Part shown: positions 1 to 9,609 of the stretch, piece after piece
Numbering within the stretch: position 1 is the stretch's first letter
Layout of the letters: each line of letters begins with the position of its first letter
Made by a program: the position numbers and the translations under genes
NCBI GenBank assembly: GCA_963846635.1
Contig: CAWJXM010000059.1
Span: 308,597-372,596 of the forward strand
DNA from: AP-15 sp963846635
Lineage (GTDB): Bacteria > Pseudomonadota > Alphaproteobacteria > ATCC43930 > CGMCC-115725
Length of the DNA stretch: 64,000 bases
Direction: 5' to 3'
The notes under the pieces: model-generated
What the model was told of the DNA's origin: nothing
What the model saw: only the letters and a program-made list of their open reading frames with translations
Database searches by the model: none

Positions 1-117
1 ATCAATCTTGTCGCAACGCCTATGGGTCATCCCTCGGCTAACCCTCTTCGCGAGATGGCGACGTCCACGCGCCTGCGAAGAAGAGACCAGAGCGCCACCC
101 GTATGCGAAGGGTGCTG

Positions 118-1677
118 TCATTCTTCCGGCATTCCGGCCTTGCGCAACCCGGCGAAATAAGTGGTTTCGATAGAGCGCCCGGATTTTCGGCACCCCTGCC
201 ATGCGCCGGGATGAGCCTTCAAGCGAGCGATGCTCGAAAAACGATCGTCCGCCGCTCAGCCTGCGGGCTTCGGCGAGTTCGGCGAACGGCGCGTTCGCTT
301 TCGCCTCTGAGGGCATAGGCGGCGGCGAGGCGGCGGCGAGGGATCGGTAGGCCAGGCGAGGCACTGCGCGATTTTTCTAGCCAAACGATCGCCTCGTCGG
401 TGTGCGATTGCAGCAGATGCACCATTCCGATCCGGCGATAGCAAACTCCGATCACCGGATCGCGAGGGACTGAGGCGAATGCTTTGCTCCACGAGCGGGA
501 TCGACCTCGTCCATAGACCCGAAGTAGAGCTTGCACCACGCGAGAGGGATTATGCGGCCACGAAGTTGTGATCCAATGCGAGCGCTGCCTCGTATTCGGT
601 AATTGCCTCCTCCCATCGGTTCTGCGCGCGCAGCACATGGCCTCTAACGACATGCGGGTGCGCATAGCGGGACGACGCCGCCAGAGCTTGACCGCCAAGT
701 TCTTCTGCGCGCGCGATGTCGGGCGCGGCGGGCCCGAGTCGGTCATTCACTATGCCACGCTGTCCACCAGTACGGCCGCCAAGCGGCTCTGTGCTTCGAC
801 GGATCGCGGATCGAGAGCCAATGCGTGCTCGAAAAGATTGATGGCCTCCTGTGGTTTGCCGCGTCTGGGGTTTCAATAACTCGGCGCGCCCGGAGAATGT
901 AGTCCAAGCCGTCGGGATCCCGGTCGGCCGAGCGGCCTCCGCCGTCGATCAGCTCGATGTCAGCGCGTTTGCTATCTGGCTCGTGATCTCGTCTTGCAGA
1001 GCGAATAGATCACTGGTATCGCCGTCGAACCGCTCGGTCCACAGATGCGCGTCGGTCGCGGCATCGATTAGCTGGGCGCTGACGCGGAACTGGTTGCCCG
1101 ATCGCCTGACGCTCCCTGCCAGCACATAGCGCACGCCCAACTCGCGGCCGATCTGCTTCGTGTCGATCACTTGTTCCGATACCTGAACGCAGTATTTCGT
1201 GAGATCACGAAACATATGTGCGAGCCGCGAGAGATCGCTTGTGAGATCTTCGGTGATCCCGTCCGCGAAATACTGCTGCTCCGGGTCGTCGCTAAGGTTC
1301 GTAAAAGGTAGGACAAGGATCGAGAGCCGGGGCATGGCGGCCTGAATGGCGGGCTCGGCGCCGGCCGGCTGCTGCCGCACAGGGCCGACAAAGCGGAAAC
1401 CCCTGCCAATGATTGTACGGATTAGTCGTTGTTGTTCGCCGCTGTCGCCAATGGCACGGCGCGCGGCGTTGATGCGGCTGGCGATGGTCGATTCCGAAAC
1501 GATCCGCCCGCCCCAGACCGAGTCGAGCAGATCGTCCCGGCTCACCAAACGATCGCGGTTCTTGACCAGAAACACCAAGAGATCGAATACCTGCGGCTCG
1601 ATCGGCAGTAATACGGGGCCTCGGCGGAGCTCGCGCCGATCTATGTCGAGCGCATAATCGTCAAATAAAAACAGCAC
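118..1677 (-). pseudogene. Winged-helix transcriptional regulator with TPR repeats, frameshifted
   Basis: The 5' part (949-1677, 242 codons) is intact. It has an OmpR/CadC-type winged-helix domain over about residues 1-100 (motif LVSRDDLLDSVWGGR), then a TolB/adenylate-cyclase-associated segment with the hallmark LPFTNLSDDPEQQYFADG. A TGA at 949-951 ends this frame. The expected continuation (IELIDGGGRSADRDPDGLDYILR) sits in another frame just beyond it. TPR-like sequence follows in two further frames (550-876 and about 219-500), and the usual family ending YFAGLRKAGMPEE stops at 118-120. At least three frameshifts are therefore needed to restore a protein of about 510 residues. Intact relatives are soluble regulators of unknown signal. 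The remaining N-terminal domain could still bind DNA, but the gene looks inactivated. Confidence 0.75.
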
Positions 1678-2035
1678 GTTAGAACTCGCCTGGCAAACCC
1701 ATCACGGGCGCAGAACAAGTTTAACGCGTTTTGCCTGCCGCGAAAATCAAGACGCTCTCAAGCGCATTTCAATGTCGCCTCGAAGCCAATCGTCCCGGAG
1801 GTCCTTATTCTCGGGCCGGATGTCGCAAAACGACCAGAGGCGGTGTCTCCAGCCGCGGCACCAAGCCGATCAACTCCGGACACTGGCGCTGGAGAGTGGA
1901 GGGCTGCGCCCGCCTTCCCGCAAAAGCTCGATCCTGTGTGAGCTGCCTCACATCGATCGGCGAGCCTCAGTCCTAGATTTCGGCGAAGAACTCATGCGGA
2001 CCGGCCTTTGCCGCGCAGAGCATATGGAGGGATAG
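1678..2035. other. Intergenic stretch without a recognisable gene
   Basis: Short open frames occur on both strands, but none has both a plausible ribosome site and recognisable protein features. The stretch lies between the start of the broken winged-helix gene (minus strand) and a small plus-strand frame, so it should hold divergent promoters. I could not identify a convincing -35/-10 pair or an operator. Confidence 0.4.
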
Positions 2036-2341
2036 ATGTCCAGGGGTAACCACAGGTCAAACTCCCCGCCCGGAGATAGGCCAATCTTGCCACCAGCATG
2101 CCTCGGTCCCTTCCGGCCGGACCCGGATTGGTTCTCCAAATATTGGCTCGAAGACAAGCCCTCGTCCGGGCTAGCTTTGTTTATTGGAAGGGCGATCACG
2201 CGCGTGGTCGGATTCGCGAGAGCGATAGCGATCGCCGGCGGAGCGGGCCTCTTCCGCCGCATTCGTAACACGAGTAGCCTGATCGCGCCCCACTCTAGCT
2301 CTCGAGCCTGGTTTCGCCGGGCTGCGATGCGGCGTCCATAA
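2036..2341 (+). CDS. Hypothetical small basic protein
   Basis: This 101-codon frame has a fair Shine-Dalgarno (GGAGG, ending about 7 bases before the ATG). The middle of the product, PDPDWFSKYWLEDKP followed by an Ala/Ile-rich stretch and many arginines, vaguely recalls small DUF1127-like proteins, which have an aromatic N-terminal segment and an Arg-rich tail. The match is too weak to name. It sits directly upstream of, and on the same strand as, the NTF2-like gene. I recognise no domain, and it may be spurious. Confidence 0.3.
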   Translation: MSRGNHRSNSPPGDRPILPPACLGPFRPDPDWFSKYWLEDKPSSGLALFIGRAITRVVGFARAIAIAGGAGLFRRIRNTSSLIAPHSSSRAWFRRAAMRRP

Positions 2342-2372
2342 ACCGCAGAGCTAATGAACGGGAGGTGCGGCA

Positions 2373-2909
2373 ATGAACAAAGCGATGTTGCATCAAAGAA
2401 CAGCGGCAGCTTTACCCTACGTGACATCCTGCGGCTCAAGGCCAATCGGGATACTGCTGCTCGCCATAGCGATGGCCTTGGCTCTGACGGCGCGCGTGCG
2501 TGCCGGTACGGAAGAAAACTCCGAAAACTTCATGCAGATGCACCAGGTAGAGATCTCTTTCCATGAAGCCGGTTCGACCAAGAATGTGGACCTGATGCTG
2601 TCGCTCTTCGCCGACGACGCGGTGCTGACCGCCAAAGGCAAGACCTACACCGGCAAGGAGCAGATAAAGGGTTACTGGCAGACACACCCGGCATTTCAGG
2701 CGCAAAACGAATGGGTCGGCTACACACCGGCTTTCCGCATCCGCTACGACGTCAAAGGCGAGAGCGCGTACCTCTATTTCGAATGCCTGTGGGTCGACAA
2801 GAAAGCGGGCAAGATCGCCGCCCACACCAACTCTGAGGACACGCTGGCGCGGGTCAACGGCCGCTGGCTGATCAAACAGATGAAGGCGAGCAATGTCCGA
2901 GAACTTTAA
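2373..2909 (+). CDS. Secreted NTF2/SnoaL-like protein
   Basis: The 178-residue protein begins with a long signal-peptide-like segment (hydrophobic core about residues 26-41, IGILLLAIAMALALTA, then VRAG). The mature part has an NTF2-like cone-fold signature: MQMHQVEISFHEAGSTKN, LMLSLFADDAVL, GKEQIKGYW, and a closing RVNGRWLIKQMKAS strand as in DUF4440/SnoaL_3 proteins. The fold is used by many small enzymes and binding proteins, so substrate and reaction are unknown; I infer a periplasmic location. The start is fixed by GGGAGGTGCGGCA before the ATG. The gene stands alone before the RpoD fragment. Confidence 0.75.
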   Translation: MNKAMLHQRTAAALPYVTSCGSRPIGILLLAIAMALALTARVRAGTEENSENFMQMHQVEISFHEAGSTKNVDLMLSLFADDAVLTAKGKTYTGKEQIKGYWQTHPAFQAQNEWVGYTPAFRIRYDVKGESAYLYFECLWVDKKAGKIAAHTNSEDTLARVNGRWLIKQMKASNVREL

Positions 2910-3177
2910 TGTCGCTCGCCTAATTCGGCGCGCGCCTTAAGGGTTGTGGGCGCAAACTCGGACGGGCGGTGCCATATTCGGATATGCGAATTGCCATGGA
3001 GGCCCGATATGGAACAAGGCCCGGCGAACCCTGTCCCTGGCCGTCTGATCGAGACGATCAACAAGTTGGTCCGCACGTCTCAGCAGATGCTGATCGAAAT
3101 CGGCCGCGTGCCCACCGAGGAGGAGCTCGCCAAAAAACTGGCGATGCCGCTCGAAACAGTACGCAAGTTGTTGAATA

Positions 3178-4169
3178 ACCCCAACTACGGATATGCCTCA
3201 AGGCGTTGGCTTGTGAGCGAGATGGAAGGCTTGCCCGGCCTGAAAGCGTAGGCGACGAGGCAGGACAGGACATGGACCATGGCGTTGATCACCGATCTGT
3301 GGCGTGAATGCTCAAGCCCCATTTCGGATTTCAGAGTATCGAGTACGGTCTCGATGAGGAAGCGCTTGCGCAGCATGATCTTGTCGGCCAGCGGCATGAG
3401 ATAATTCCTCATGTTGCGGCGGATGCTGGTGATGAGGTGCAAGCCCCGCTGCCAGAGTTTGGTGAAGAGTTCGCGGCCGATGTAGCCCTTGTCGGCGTAG
3501 AGGGTGCCGGCCAGGTGCTGGGTCATCGCGTCGAGCACGGTGCTGTCGGCGGTGTTGCCGGGGGTGATTTTCAGCGCCATGATCTGACCCTTGTGGTTGA
3601 TCACGAAGTGCAGCTTGAGGCCGTAGAACCAGCCCATGCTGGTCTTGCCGCGTGCGGCGAGGCGCTCGAACACCTTATGGCGGTGAATGCGGCGATTGTG
3701 GCAGACGGCGAGCTTGGTTGAATCAGCGAAGTAGACGCCGCTCGGCTCGCCGCTGAGGCTGTGCAGCAGCACCATCAGAGGGGCGAACAGCCGCGGCATC
3801 AGGCTGACAAAACGGTCATAGTGCGGCAGATCGCCAAAGCAGGCGCGATACTGCTGGCCGATCCCGTAGCAGTAGAATGCCTTGAAGTGCTTGAACGGCG
3901 AGAGGTGAAACAGCACCACAATGAACAGCATCTCGGCGCGCGACAGCTTGCCTGGGCGCTGCCTGGTCTGCTCCGACGGGAGCAACCGGTGCGCTTCCCA
4001 GTCTGCGAACAGCTTGCAGAAGTCATCGAGACAGCAATACAGCGCTGTGATATCGACCGCCATTGAGGGGGCTCTCCAGACCCGGGTTTGACGCTCAGTG
4101 TTCGTAAGCCGATGCTGTCAAAGCCTTGGTTCTTTGGGAAGCCCCTCAACCCTTATCCGTAGTTCGGGT
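3178..4169 (-). mobile_element. IS982-family insertion sequence, complete
   Basis: A 992-bp element bounded by imperfect inverted repeats: the left end reads ACCCCAACTACGGATA (3178-3193) and the right end, read inwards, ACCCGAACTACGGATA (4154-4169). A perfect 6-bp direct repeat, TGAATA, flanks it at 3172-3177 and 4170-4175, the expected target duplication. It carries one intact transposase gene on the minus strand. Intact ends, target duplication and transposase indicate a fairly recent insertion. Confidence 0.9.
3185..4063 (-). CDS. IS982-family DDE transposase
   Basis: The 292-residue product is full length for IS982 transposases. Family features include LSRAEMLFIVVLFHLSPFK near residues 40-60, YFADSTKLAVCHNRRIHRHK containing the first catalytic Asp, GWFYGLKLHFVINHKGQI, LYADKGYIG containing the second Asp, and RKRFLIETVLDTLKSE containing the Glu. 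It catalyses cut-and-paste movement of its own element. The C-terminal end reaches into the left inverted repeat, as is normal for this family. The start is the ATG at 4063, just inside the right end. It appears functional. Confidence 0.93.
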   Translation of the reverse strand: MAVDITALYCCLDDFCKLFADWEAHRLLPSEQTRQRPGKLSRAEMLFIVVLFHLSPFKHFKAFYCYGIGQQYRACFGDLPHYDRFVSLMPRLFAPLMVLLHSLSGEPSGVYFADSTKLAVCHNRRIHRHKVFERLAARGKTSMGWFYGLKLHFVINHKGQIMALKITPGNTADSTVLDAMTQHLAGTLYADKGYIGRELFTKLWQRGLHLITSIRRNMRNYLMPLADKIMLRKRFLIETVLDTLKSEMGLEHSRHRSVINAMVHVLSCLVAYAFRPGKPSISLTSQRLEAYP

Positions 4170-4267
4170 TGAATATCGCGAAAGCGCCGCTCAAGGCATT
4201 CTGAGTAGATCAACACTTGAGTACACGACGCTGCCAACCCGGCTCAGGAGCCGGGCCCTCGGGCTGC

Positions 4268-4687
4268 CTATTCGCCGATTAGGGTCAGGATCAGCGAGCG
4301 GTGATGCGGCGAGGCGCGGTGCTCGAACAGAAAGATCCCTTGCCACACGCCAAGCTGCAAGCGGCCGTCGGCGACCGGGATCGTCAGCTGGGTTTGGGTC
4401 AGCATGCTCTTGATATGCGCCGGCATGTCGTCCGGCCCCTCATCGTTATGTCGATAGAGGCTCGTGTCTTCGGGCACCAAGCGCCGTAGAAATGCGTCTA
4501 GATCGTACCGCACTGCGGGTGAGGCGTTCTCCTGGATCAGCAGCGAGGCGGAGGTATGCGGGATATAGACGGTCAACAGCCCGCAATCGATCTTCCGGCC
4601 TTCGACCCAGCGCGCAACCTCAGCCGTGATCTCCTTGATCTCGCGCGGCTCGGTATCGAGGGTCAGTCGGGTCTGGGCGATATGCAT
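4268..4687 (-). CDS. YjbQ-family protein (UPF0047)
   Basis: 139 residues, the usual length of YjbQ/UPF0047 proteins. The family signatures are present: GLLTVYIPHTSASLLIQENA, VRYDLDAFLRRLVPE, HNDEGPDDMPAHIKSMLT, and GRLQLGVWQGIFLFEHR near the C-terminus. Members form small trimers and have been linked to weak secondary thiamine-phosphate synthase activity, but the physiological role is unsettled. The conserved His/Asp/Glu residues visible here (HTS, DEGPDD, EHR) form the putative active site. The gene is divergent from the isovaleryl-CoA dehydrogenase gene, with about 115 bp between them. Confidence 0.9.
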   Translation of the reverse strand: MHIAQTRLTLDTEPREIKEITAEVARWVEGRKIDCGLLTVYIPHTSASLLIQENASPAVRYDLDAFLRRLVPEDTSLYRHNDEGPDDMPAHIKSMLTQTQLTIPVADGRLQLGVWQGIFLFEHRASPHHRSLILTLIGE

Positions 4688-4803
4688 GGCAATATCTCGA
4701 TCTTGCGCTTAGCAGATAGGCCCGAGGCGGCGAGCGGCAAGCGTTAAGTGACGATCGGGTGCCGCGGGCGTATAGATGCACTCGGAATACGGTGTTCAAA
4801 GCG

Positions 4804-5976
4804 ATGCACAACACGCGGCTTTCAGCCCTTGATTTTGATCTCGGTCCGGAGATCGATATGTTGCGCGCAACCGTGCGCGATTTCGCCGAGGACAAGGTGG
4901 CGCCGCTTGCCGCCGAGATCGACCGCGCCGACCGGTTTCCGATCGAATTATGGCCGCAAATGGGGGCACTCGGCCTGCATGGCATCACCGTCGAGGAGGA
5001 ATACGGCGGCGCCGGCATGGGGTATCTCGCCCATTGCGTGGCGATGGAGGAGGTAAGCCGCGCCTCGGCCTCGGTCGGGCTGTCCTATGGCGCGCATTCG
5101 AACCTTTGCGTCAACCAGATCCGCCGCAACGGCAGCGAAGCCCAAAAGCGCAAATATCTGCCCAAGTTGATTTCCGGCGAGCATGTCGGGGCGCTGGCGA
5201 TGAGCGAGCCGGGGGCCGGCTCCGACGTCGTCGCGATGCGGTTGCGCGCCGACAAAAGAGGCGATCATTGGGTATTGAACGGCACCAAACTGTGGATCAC
5301 CAACGGGCATTACGCCGACACTCTCGTCGTCTATGCCAAGACCCGGCCCGATGCCGGCCCGCGCGGCATCACCGCGTTTCTGATCGAAAAGGGCTTTCCC
5401 GGTTTTCGCCCCGCGCAAAAGCTCGACAAATTGGGCATGCGTGGCTCGCCGACCTCGGAGCTCGTCTTTGAGAATTGCGAAGTGCCCGCCGAAAACCTGC
5501 TCGGAGCCGAGGGAGAAGGCGTCCGCGTACTGATGAGCGGTCTCGATTACGAGCGCGTCGTGCTCTCCGCGGGCCCGCTCGGCATCATGCAGGCCTGCCT
5601 CGATCTCGTTGTTCCCTATGTCCACGACCGCAGGCAATTCGGCCAGCCGATCGGCGAATTCCAGCTGATCCAAGGCAAGATCGCCGACATGTACACCGGG
5701 ATGAATGCGTGCAAGGCCTATGTCTATGCGGTGGCGCGGGCCTGCGACAGCGGCCGGACGACGCGCAAGGACGCCGCCGGCGCCATCCTCTACGCCGCCG
5801 AGAAGGCGACCGCGATGGCCTTGGACGCGGTCCAGATCCTGGGCGGCAACGGCTATATCAACGAATTCCCCGCCGGACGGCTGTTGCGCGACGCCAAGCT
5901 CTACGAGATCGGCGCCGGCACCTCCGAGATCCGCCGCATGCTGATCGGCCGCGAAATCTTCCAGGAAACGCTGTGA
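4804..5976 (+). CDS. ivd: Isovaleryl-CoA dehydrogenase
   Basis: A 390-residue acyl-CoA dehydrogenase. It oxidises isovaleryl-CoA to 3-methylcrotonyl-CoA in leucine breakdown, using FAD and passing electrons to ETF. The flavin signature AMSEPGAGSD lies at about 132-141. The C-terminal signature (ILGGNGYINEFPAGR, then GAGTSEIRR) is present. The catalytic base is placed as in isovaleryl-CoA dehydrogenases rather than in medium-chain enzymes: Glu250 in SGLDYERVVLSAGPLG. I start at the ATG at 4804 (MHNTRLSALDF), because upstream in-frame codons are unlike the family. The usual partner genes (methylcrotonyl-CoA carboxylase, enoyl hydratase) are not in the window. A hairpin follows the stop codon. 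Confidence 0.93.
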   Translation: MHNTRLSALDFDLGPEIDMLRATVRDFAEDKVAPLAAEIDRADRFPIELWPQMGALGLHGITVEEEYGGAGMGYLAHCVAMEEVSRASASVGLSYGAHSNLCVNQIRRNGSEAQKRKYLPKLISGEHVGALAMSEPGAGSDVVAMRLRADKRGDHWVLNGTKLWITNGHYADTLVVYAKTRPDAGPRGITAFLIEKGFPGFRPAQKLDKLGMRGSPTSELVFENCEVPAENLLGAEGEGVRVLMSGLDYERVVLSAGPLGIMQACLDLVVPYVHDRRQFGQPIGEFQLIQGKIADMYTGMNACKAYVYAVARACDSGRTTRKDAAGAILYAAEKATAMALDAVQILGGNGYINEFPAGRLLRDAKLYEIGAGTSEIRRMLIGREIFQETL

Positions 5977-5998
5977 GATACCCCCACCGGGGGATATC
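5977..5998. terminator. Hairpin between two convergent genes
   Basis: GATACCCCC, a 3-base loop ACC, then GGGGGATATC form a strong stem with one bulged base. It begins right after the ivd stop codon and touches the stop codon of the convergent TPP-enzyme pseudogene. There is no clear T-run, so it may be an incomplete intrinsic terminator or an mRNA 3'-end stabiliser serving both strands. Confidence 0.5.
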
Positions 5999-7735
5999 AG
6001 CGCCGCCGCGGCGAGGCGTCCTTTGCCAGTTGCGAGGTGATGTCGGCGAACGTCACGGCCAGCGACGTCCGAACATCGAGCACGGTCGGGCCCCGGGTCG
6101 CGAGCGCCTCTGACAGGGCCGGTGCGATCGCTGCCGGATCCTCGATGCGCACGCCGCGGCAACCCAGCGCGCGGGCGATTGCGGCGTGGTCCCAGTCGTT
6201 GAACTCAGCCGAGAACGGCCCCGACCCGTGCAAGACCCAGCCCAGCGCCTTGTTGTTGAAGACGACGGTGATGATCGGGATGTCGTGCTCGACCGCGGTC
6301 ATCAGCCCGTTCATCGTCATCGCAAAGCCGCCATCGCCACACACCGCGACGACCGGCCGGTCGGGATGGACGAGCTTGGCGCCGAGTGCAGCCGGGATTG
6401 CGAACCCCATCGGACCCGAGCCGGCCGCCTGCAGAAAGCCCTCAGCGCGTTTCGTTTGATAGAAATGCGTCATCATGATGCGGTTTTCGCCGGCGTCGCA
6501 GGTGACGATCGCATTCTCCGGCAGACCGCGCTGCAATTCGCCGATCAAGCGCTGCGGCAGGATCGGCACGTCGTCGGCAAAATAGGCGCGGTCATTGAAA
6601 TAACCGCGGCGCTCGCGATGCTCGGCGACGCGGCGCTCGGCCGCCTGCCGGCGCCCGGCCCCCCGCATCCGCATTTCGGCGACAAGCTGCCCAAGAATTA
6701 TCGCGGCGTCGCCAAGCAATACATGCTCAGCCGGGTAATTCCACGAGGCGTTGCGCGGCTCGATATCGACCTGAACAAAAGTCTGCCGGGTCGGGTCCAA
6801 CAAGGCGCGGTTTTCCCACGCAGTATCGCTTGGCGACAGTTTCGAACCGACGACGACAACGAGGTCGGCCTCGGCAATGCAGGCATTGGCGGCCTCTGTC
6901 CCAAACGTGCCGAACACGCCCAGGGCCAATGGATGGGTTTCGGCAAAGGTGCCCTTGCCGGCTGCGGTGGTCGCGACCGGCAGGCCTGCCGCCTCGGCAA
7001 TTGGCGCAGCTCGTCATAGGCTCGGGCGATGCGTACGCCGTTTCCGGCGATCAGCACCGGGCGCTCGGCCGCGAGTATCGCGGCAGCGGCAGCCTCGACT
7101 TGCCGCTGTTCGGCCGGCGGAGGAGAGCCGGGCAGGTAATAGCGAGTGGGGTATAGCATCGGCTGCGAGTTGGGTGACACTGCGCCGGCCAGCGAATCGT
7201 GACTGTAAAGGATGGCGACCGGACCCGGCTGGCCCGCGAGCGCATGCTTGATGCCGAGCTGGGTTGCCTGCACCGCCGCAATTGGGTCGTGCGCCTGCAT
7301 GACATGCTTGGTGACGCCGCCAAAGGCGCGACGCGCGTCCCAGCTGCCCCAATCGCCGGTGCCCTGCTGATAAGGCGCGTGCAAGGGAAAGCGTGGAGCG
7401 TCGCTGAAGTCGGTCAACAGCAGCATCGGTGAGCTCGACAGATACGCTTCGATCGTGCCGATCAGCCCATTGCCGAGTACCCACGGCCCTTGTCCCAGCA
7501 ACACGCCGGGCCGCCGCGTCAGCCGGCCATACACCTCGGCCATCACGCCGCCCAAGGATTCCTCGCGCACCAATACCGTGCGGATCGAGTTCTGGTATTT
7601 GCTGAGCCCCGAGACGATGCGGCCGGTATGACCGCCGGAAATGCCAAAAACCATTTCAATCCCGGCTTCTTCGAGCACTCGGGCAACCAGCGCATTCGCC
7701 GGCATCTCTTCGGTCAGCATCGGCTCGATCGGCAT
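5997..7735 (-). pseudogene. Thiamine-pyrophosphate-dependent enzyme (acetolactate-synthase-like), one frameshift
   Basis: Two overlapping frames together encode one ALS/benzoylformate-decarboxylase-type protein of about 578 residues. The first (from the ATG at 7735, preceded by GGGAGGAAGAGGCC) has the N-terminal PYR domain with NALVARVLEEAGIEMVFG, GGHTGRIVSG and the glutamate of VREESLGGVMAEVYGR. It then passes AYDELRQL near 7000 and goes out of frame. The second frame resumes exactly with AEAAGLPVATTAAGKGTF, then the central domain, then the TPP motif GDGGFAMTMNGL...VVFNN. Loss of one base near 6998 explains the break. Without it the gene would be intact, so a sequencing error is possible. 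The substrate is unknown. Confidence 0.8.
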
Positions 7736-7927
7736 GGCCTCTTCCTCCCTCGCGTGATGGGCTGGCAGAGCTTGCATCCTCGCCGCCGCGAAAACAATGA
7801 TCGGGCGCTCAAAACGCGGGACGGAAAATGCGATTGGGCCTGACCCGCGCGGATCGGACGACAGAGGACATTTACGATCTTGGCTCGAACGAATTGATTC
7901 GACTGCCGGGATTTGGGTGGCCGGGTC

Positions 7928-9394
7928 CTATCCCAGCCGGCTGCCGGCGTTATTCGCCGCCGGCGCTGCCTGGAACACGCGGCTCGAAAGCTCATCGAGG
8001 AACGCGAATACGCCCGAGATGTTGTACCCGGCCAATAACGCCAGGGCCGACAATCCGAGGCCCTGTTGTGGATTTGACGCGCCCAGATAGCTAAAAAACA
8101 GGCCAATGATGGCGCCGCACAGAACCCCGAGAATGACATCCTGCTGAACGCGTCCGCGGTCTGTCATCGTGACTAGCGACTGATCAACCTTGCGGCGCAG
8201 CGCGCGCAATGTAGCTGCCATTGCCCCCAAGCCGCCATAGAGGGTGGGAAGCAGATAGAGCGTGATACAGCCGAGGAGCCCGTCGGCGACTTCGCGGGTT
8301 CGAAGAGGCAATTGCTGCAGAGCAAGCCCGCAATGCCCCCCTTGGTCGAGGGGGAGGCCAGCGATTCTGCAGAGATCGGCGCTCTGCTCGGCGGTTTTCC
8401 TGAGGAAGGATGGATTAAGCCCGAACACTTCCCCCGCCCCGAGATCGCTAATGGCGACGTGAGTCCATGACATCATGTGCAAAGTCACTGCCGCGACATT
8501 CTCGGTATTTTGTCTGCTTCGCCAATAAAGTCCGCAAGCCCGCAGGTTTATGACGCCCGGCTTGCTCGTCGGCGCGGTTGCAGGTGCGGTGGCGCCTTGC
8601 GGATCGGCCGCTGCCGTATACTTCATCGTGGCCGTTTCCATCTGGGGTCGATCGGCGGCGGGGTCGCATAGCGATGCCAAGACAACCGGCGAAAGTAATA
8701 GCGACGGGTCAGACAAATCCTTGGCCAATTCCTCCATGTCGTGCCGGATTGCGGTAAACTGATCGACTATCTGTCGCTGGCTGTCCAGGATCAGGTGACC
8801 GGCCAATGCATAGACCGAAACGATCAAGGTCAACGCGGTGCCTACCAAGGCGAAAAATTCGGTGAGGACCACACGGGATGCTAGACGCCGGGCACCCGTT
8901 TCATATTCCGGCCTGACATCCGAAGCAGTACTAGCCGACCCTTTCCCTCGCAAGCGCCGCCACAATTGCGATAAAAACGAATGCCGCCGGGCAGCGCGAT
9001 AGGCATTCGTGGTCTGAATACTGTTTACGGTTGCGGGAGCAGCGACGGCGGCCAGAAAATCTCGGCTCAGATAGAGAAAAGCGAGATCGGTCAACCCCTC
9101 ATCACCTTCGGGCGCCGAGCCGGAGTCTGGCGATGGCGGTTCCGCCATCGGTCGGAGGTCCGGAAAACGGCTTTCGATGGCGACAAACCGCGTCAGGAAA
9201 TGTTTATAGGTCCGGCATGGAGGGACCGCCACCCGTCGCATCGGGGCGCTGAGATCAGCCCGAGTATCCTCAAACTGCACCTGTAAAAGATTGTCCGCCC
9301 GCCGGCCCAGATATTCCAGCAAGACATGGACATCTTTAATCGCGTGGCGGGTCTCTTCCGCCAATTTGTCGAGCGGCGGGGGCTCTGTCGCCAT
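7928..9394 (-). CDS. Uncharacterised multi-pass membrane protein
   Basis: 488 residues with a strong ribosome site (AAAGGAGGTAACGG-ATG). The N-terminal ~170 residues are hydrophilic and charged. There is a hydrophobic span at about 175-203 (LTEFFALVGTALTLIVSVYA). A soluble loop of about 170 residues follows, containing several Cys (SLCDPAA, LRACGLY, DLCRIAG, GGHCGLA). Three hydrophobic spans lie near the C-terminus (about 375-400, 424-443, 450-468). I recognise no known family. The loop with paired cysteines may be extracytoplasmic and disulfide-bonded, which would be consistent with a sensor or anchoring role, but that is inference. No gene neighbour suggests a function. Confidence 0.7.
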   Translation of the reverse strand: MATEPPPLDKLAEETRHAIKDVHVLLEYLGRRADNLLQVQFEDTRADLSAPMRRVAVPPCRTYKHFLTRFVAIESRFPDLRPMAEPPSPDSGSAPEGDEGLTDLAFLYLSRDFLAAVAAPATVNSIQTTNAYRAARRHSFLSQLWRRLRGKGSASTASDVRPEYETGARRLASRVVLTEFFALVGTALTLIVSVYALAGHLILDSQRQIVDQFTAIRHDMEELAKDLSDPSLLLSPVVLASLCDPAADRPQMETATMKYTAAADPQGATAPATAPTSKPGVINLRACGLYWRSRQNTENVAAVTLHMMSWTHVAISDLGAGEVFGLNPSFLRKTAEQSADLCRIAGLPLDQGGHCGLALQQLPLRTREVADGLLGCITLYLLPTLYGGLGAMAATLRALRRKVDQSLVTMTDRGRVQQDVILGVLCGAIIGLFFSYLGASNPQQGLGLSALALLAGYNISGVFAFLDELSSRVFQAAPAANNAGSRLG

Positions 9395-9609
9395 CCGTTA
9401 CCTCCTTTGAACGCGCCTCGGCACGAATATTTAACGTAAGCGATCGTACCGTTCGCGTTTGTGAGGTAATTCACAGCGGCATCATTATTGCGAAAGTTAA
9501 CCGGATTTCTGATAGGGGCTGCGCCCAATCGGCCGGTAAGGCGCGCCCAGGATTGAGACAGGCCGCGTGATGGCACTCACCGGCCGGAGAATGAGGGTCT
9601 GCGCCGCCG

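Larger units (their letters stand above)
3009..4204 (+). pseudogene. RpoD (sigma-70) region-3 fragment interrupted by an IS982 element
   Basis: Codons from 3009 encode a segment matching RpoD at the 2.4/3.0 boundary: IETINKLVRTSQQMLIEIGR, then VPTEEELAKKLAMPLETVRK. The frame runs into the insertion sequence at 3178. If the element and one copy of the TGAATA target duplication are removed, the frame continues as LLNIAKAPLKAF and stops at 4202-4204. That agrees with the RpoD pattern (VRKVLKIAKEPISLE) for a few residues before diverging. Only about 55 residues of a normally 600-plus residue protein exist here, without the core-binding region 2 or the -35-binding region 4. The gene was thus already a fragment before the insertion. 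The true rpoD must lie elsewhere. Confidence 0.75.

Noticed and set aside
4948..6162. 404-codon minus-strand frame opposite ivd
   Set aside because: Shadow of the acyl-CoA dehydrogenase gene; no recognisable domain.
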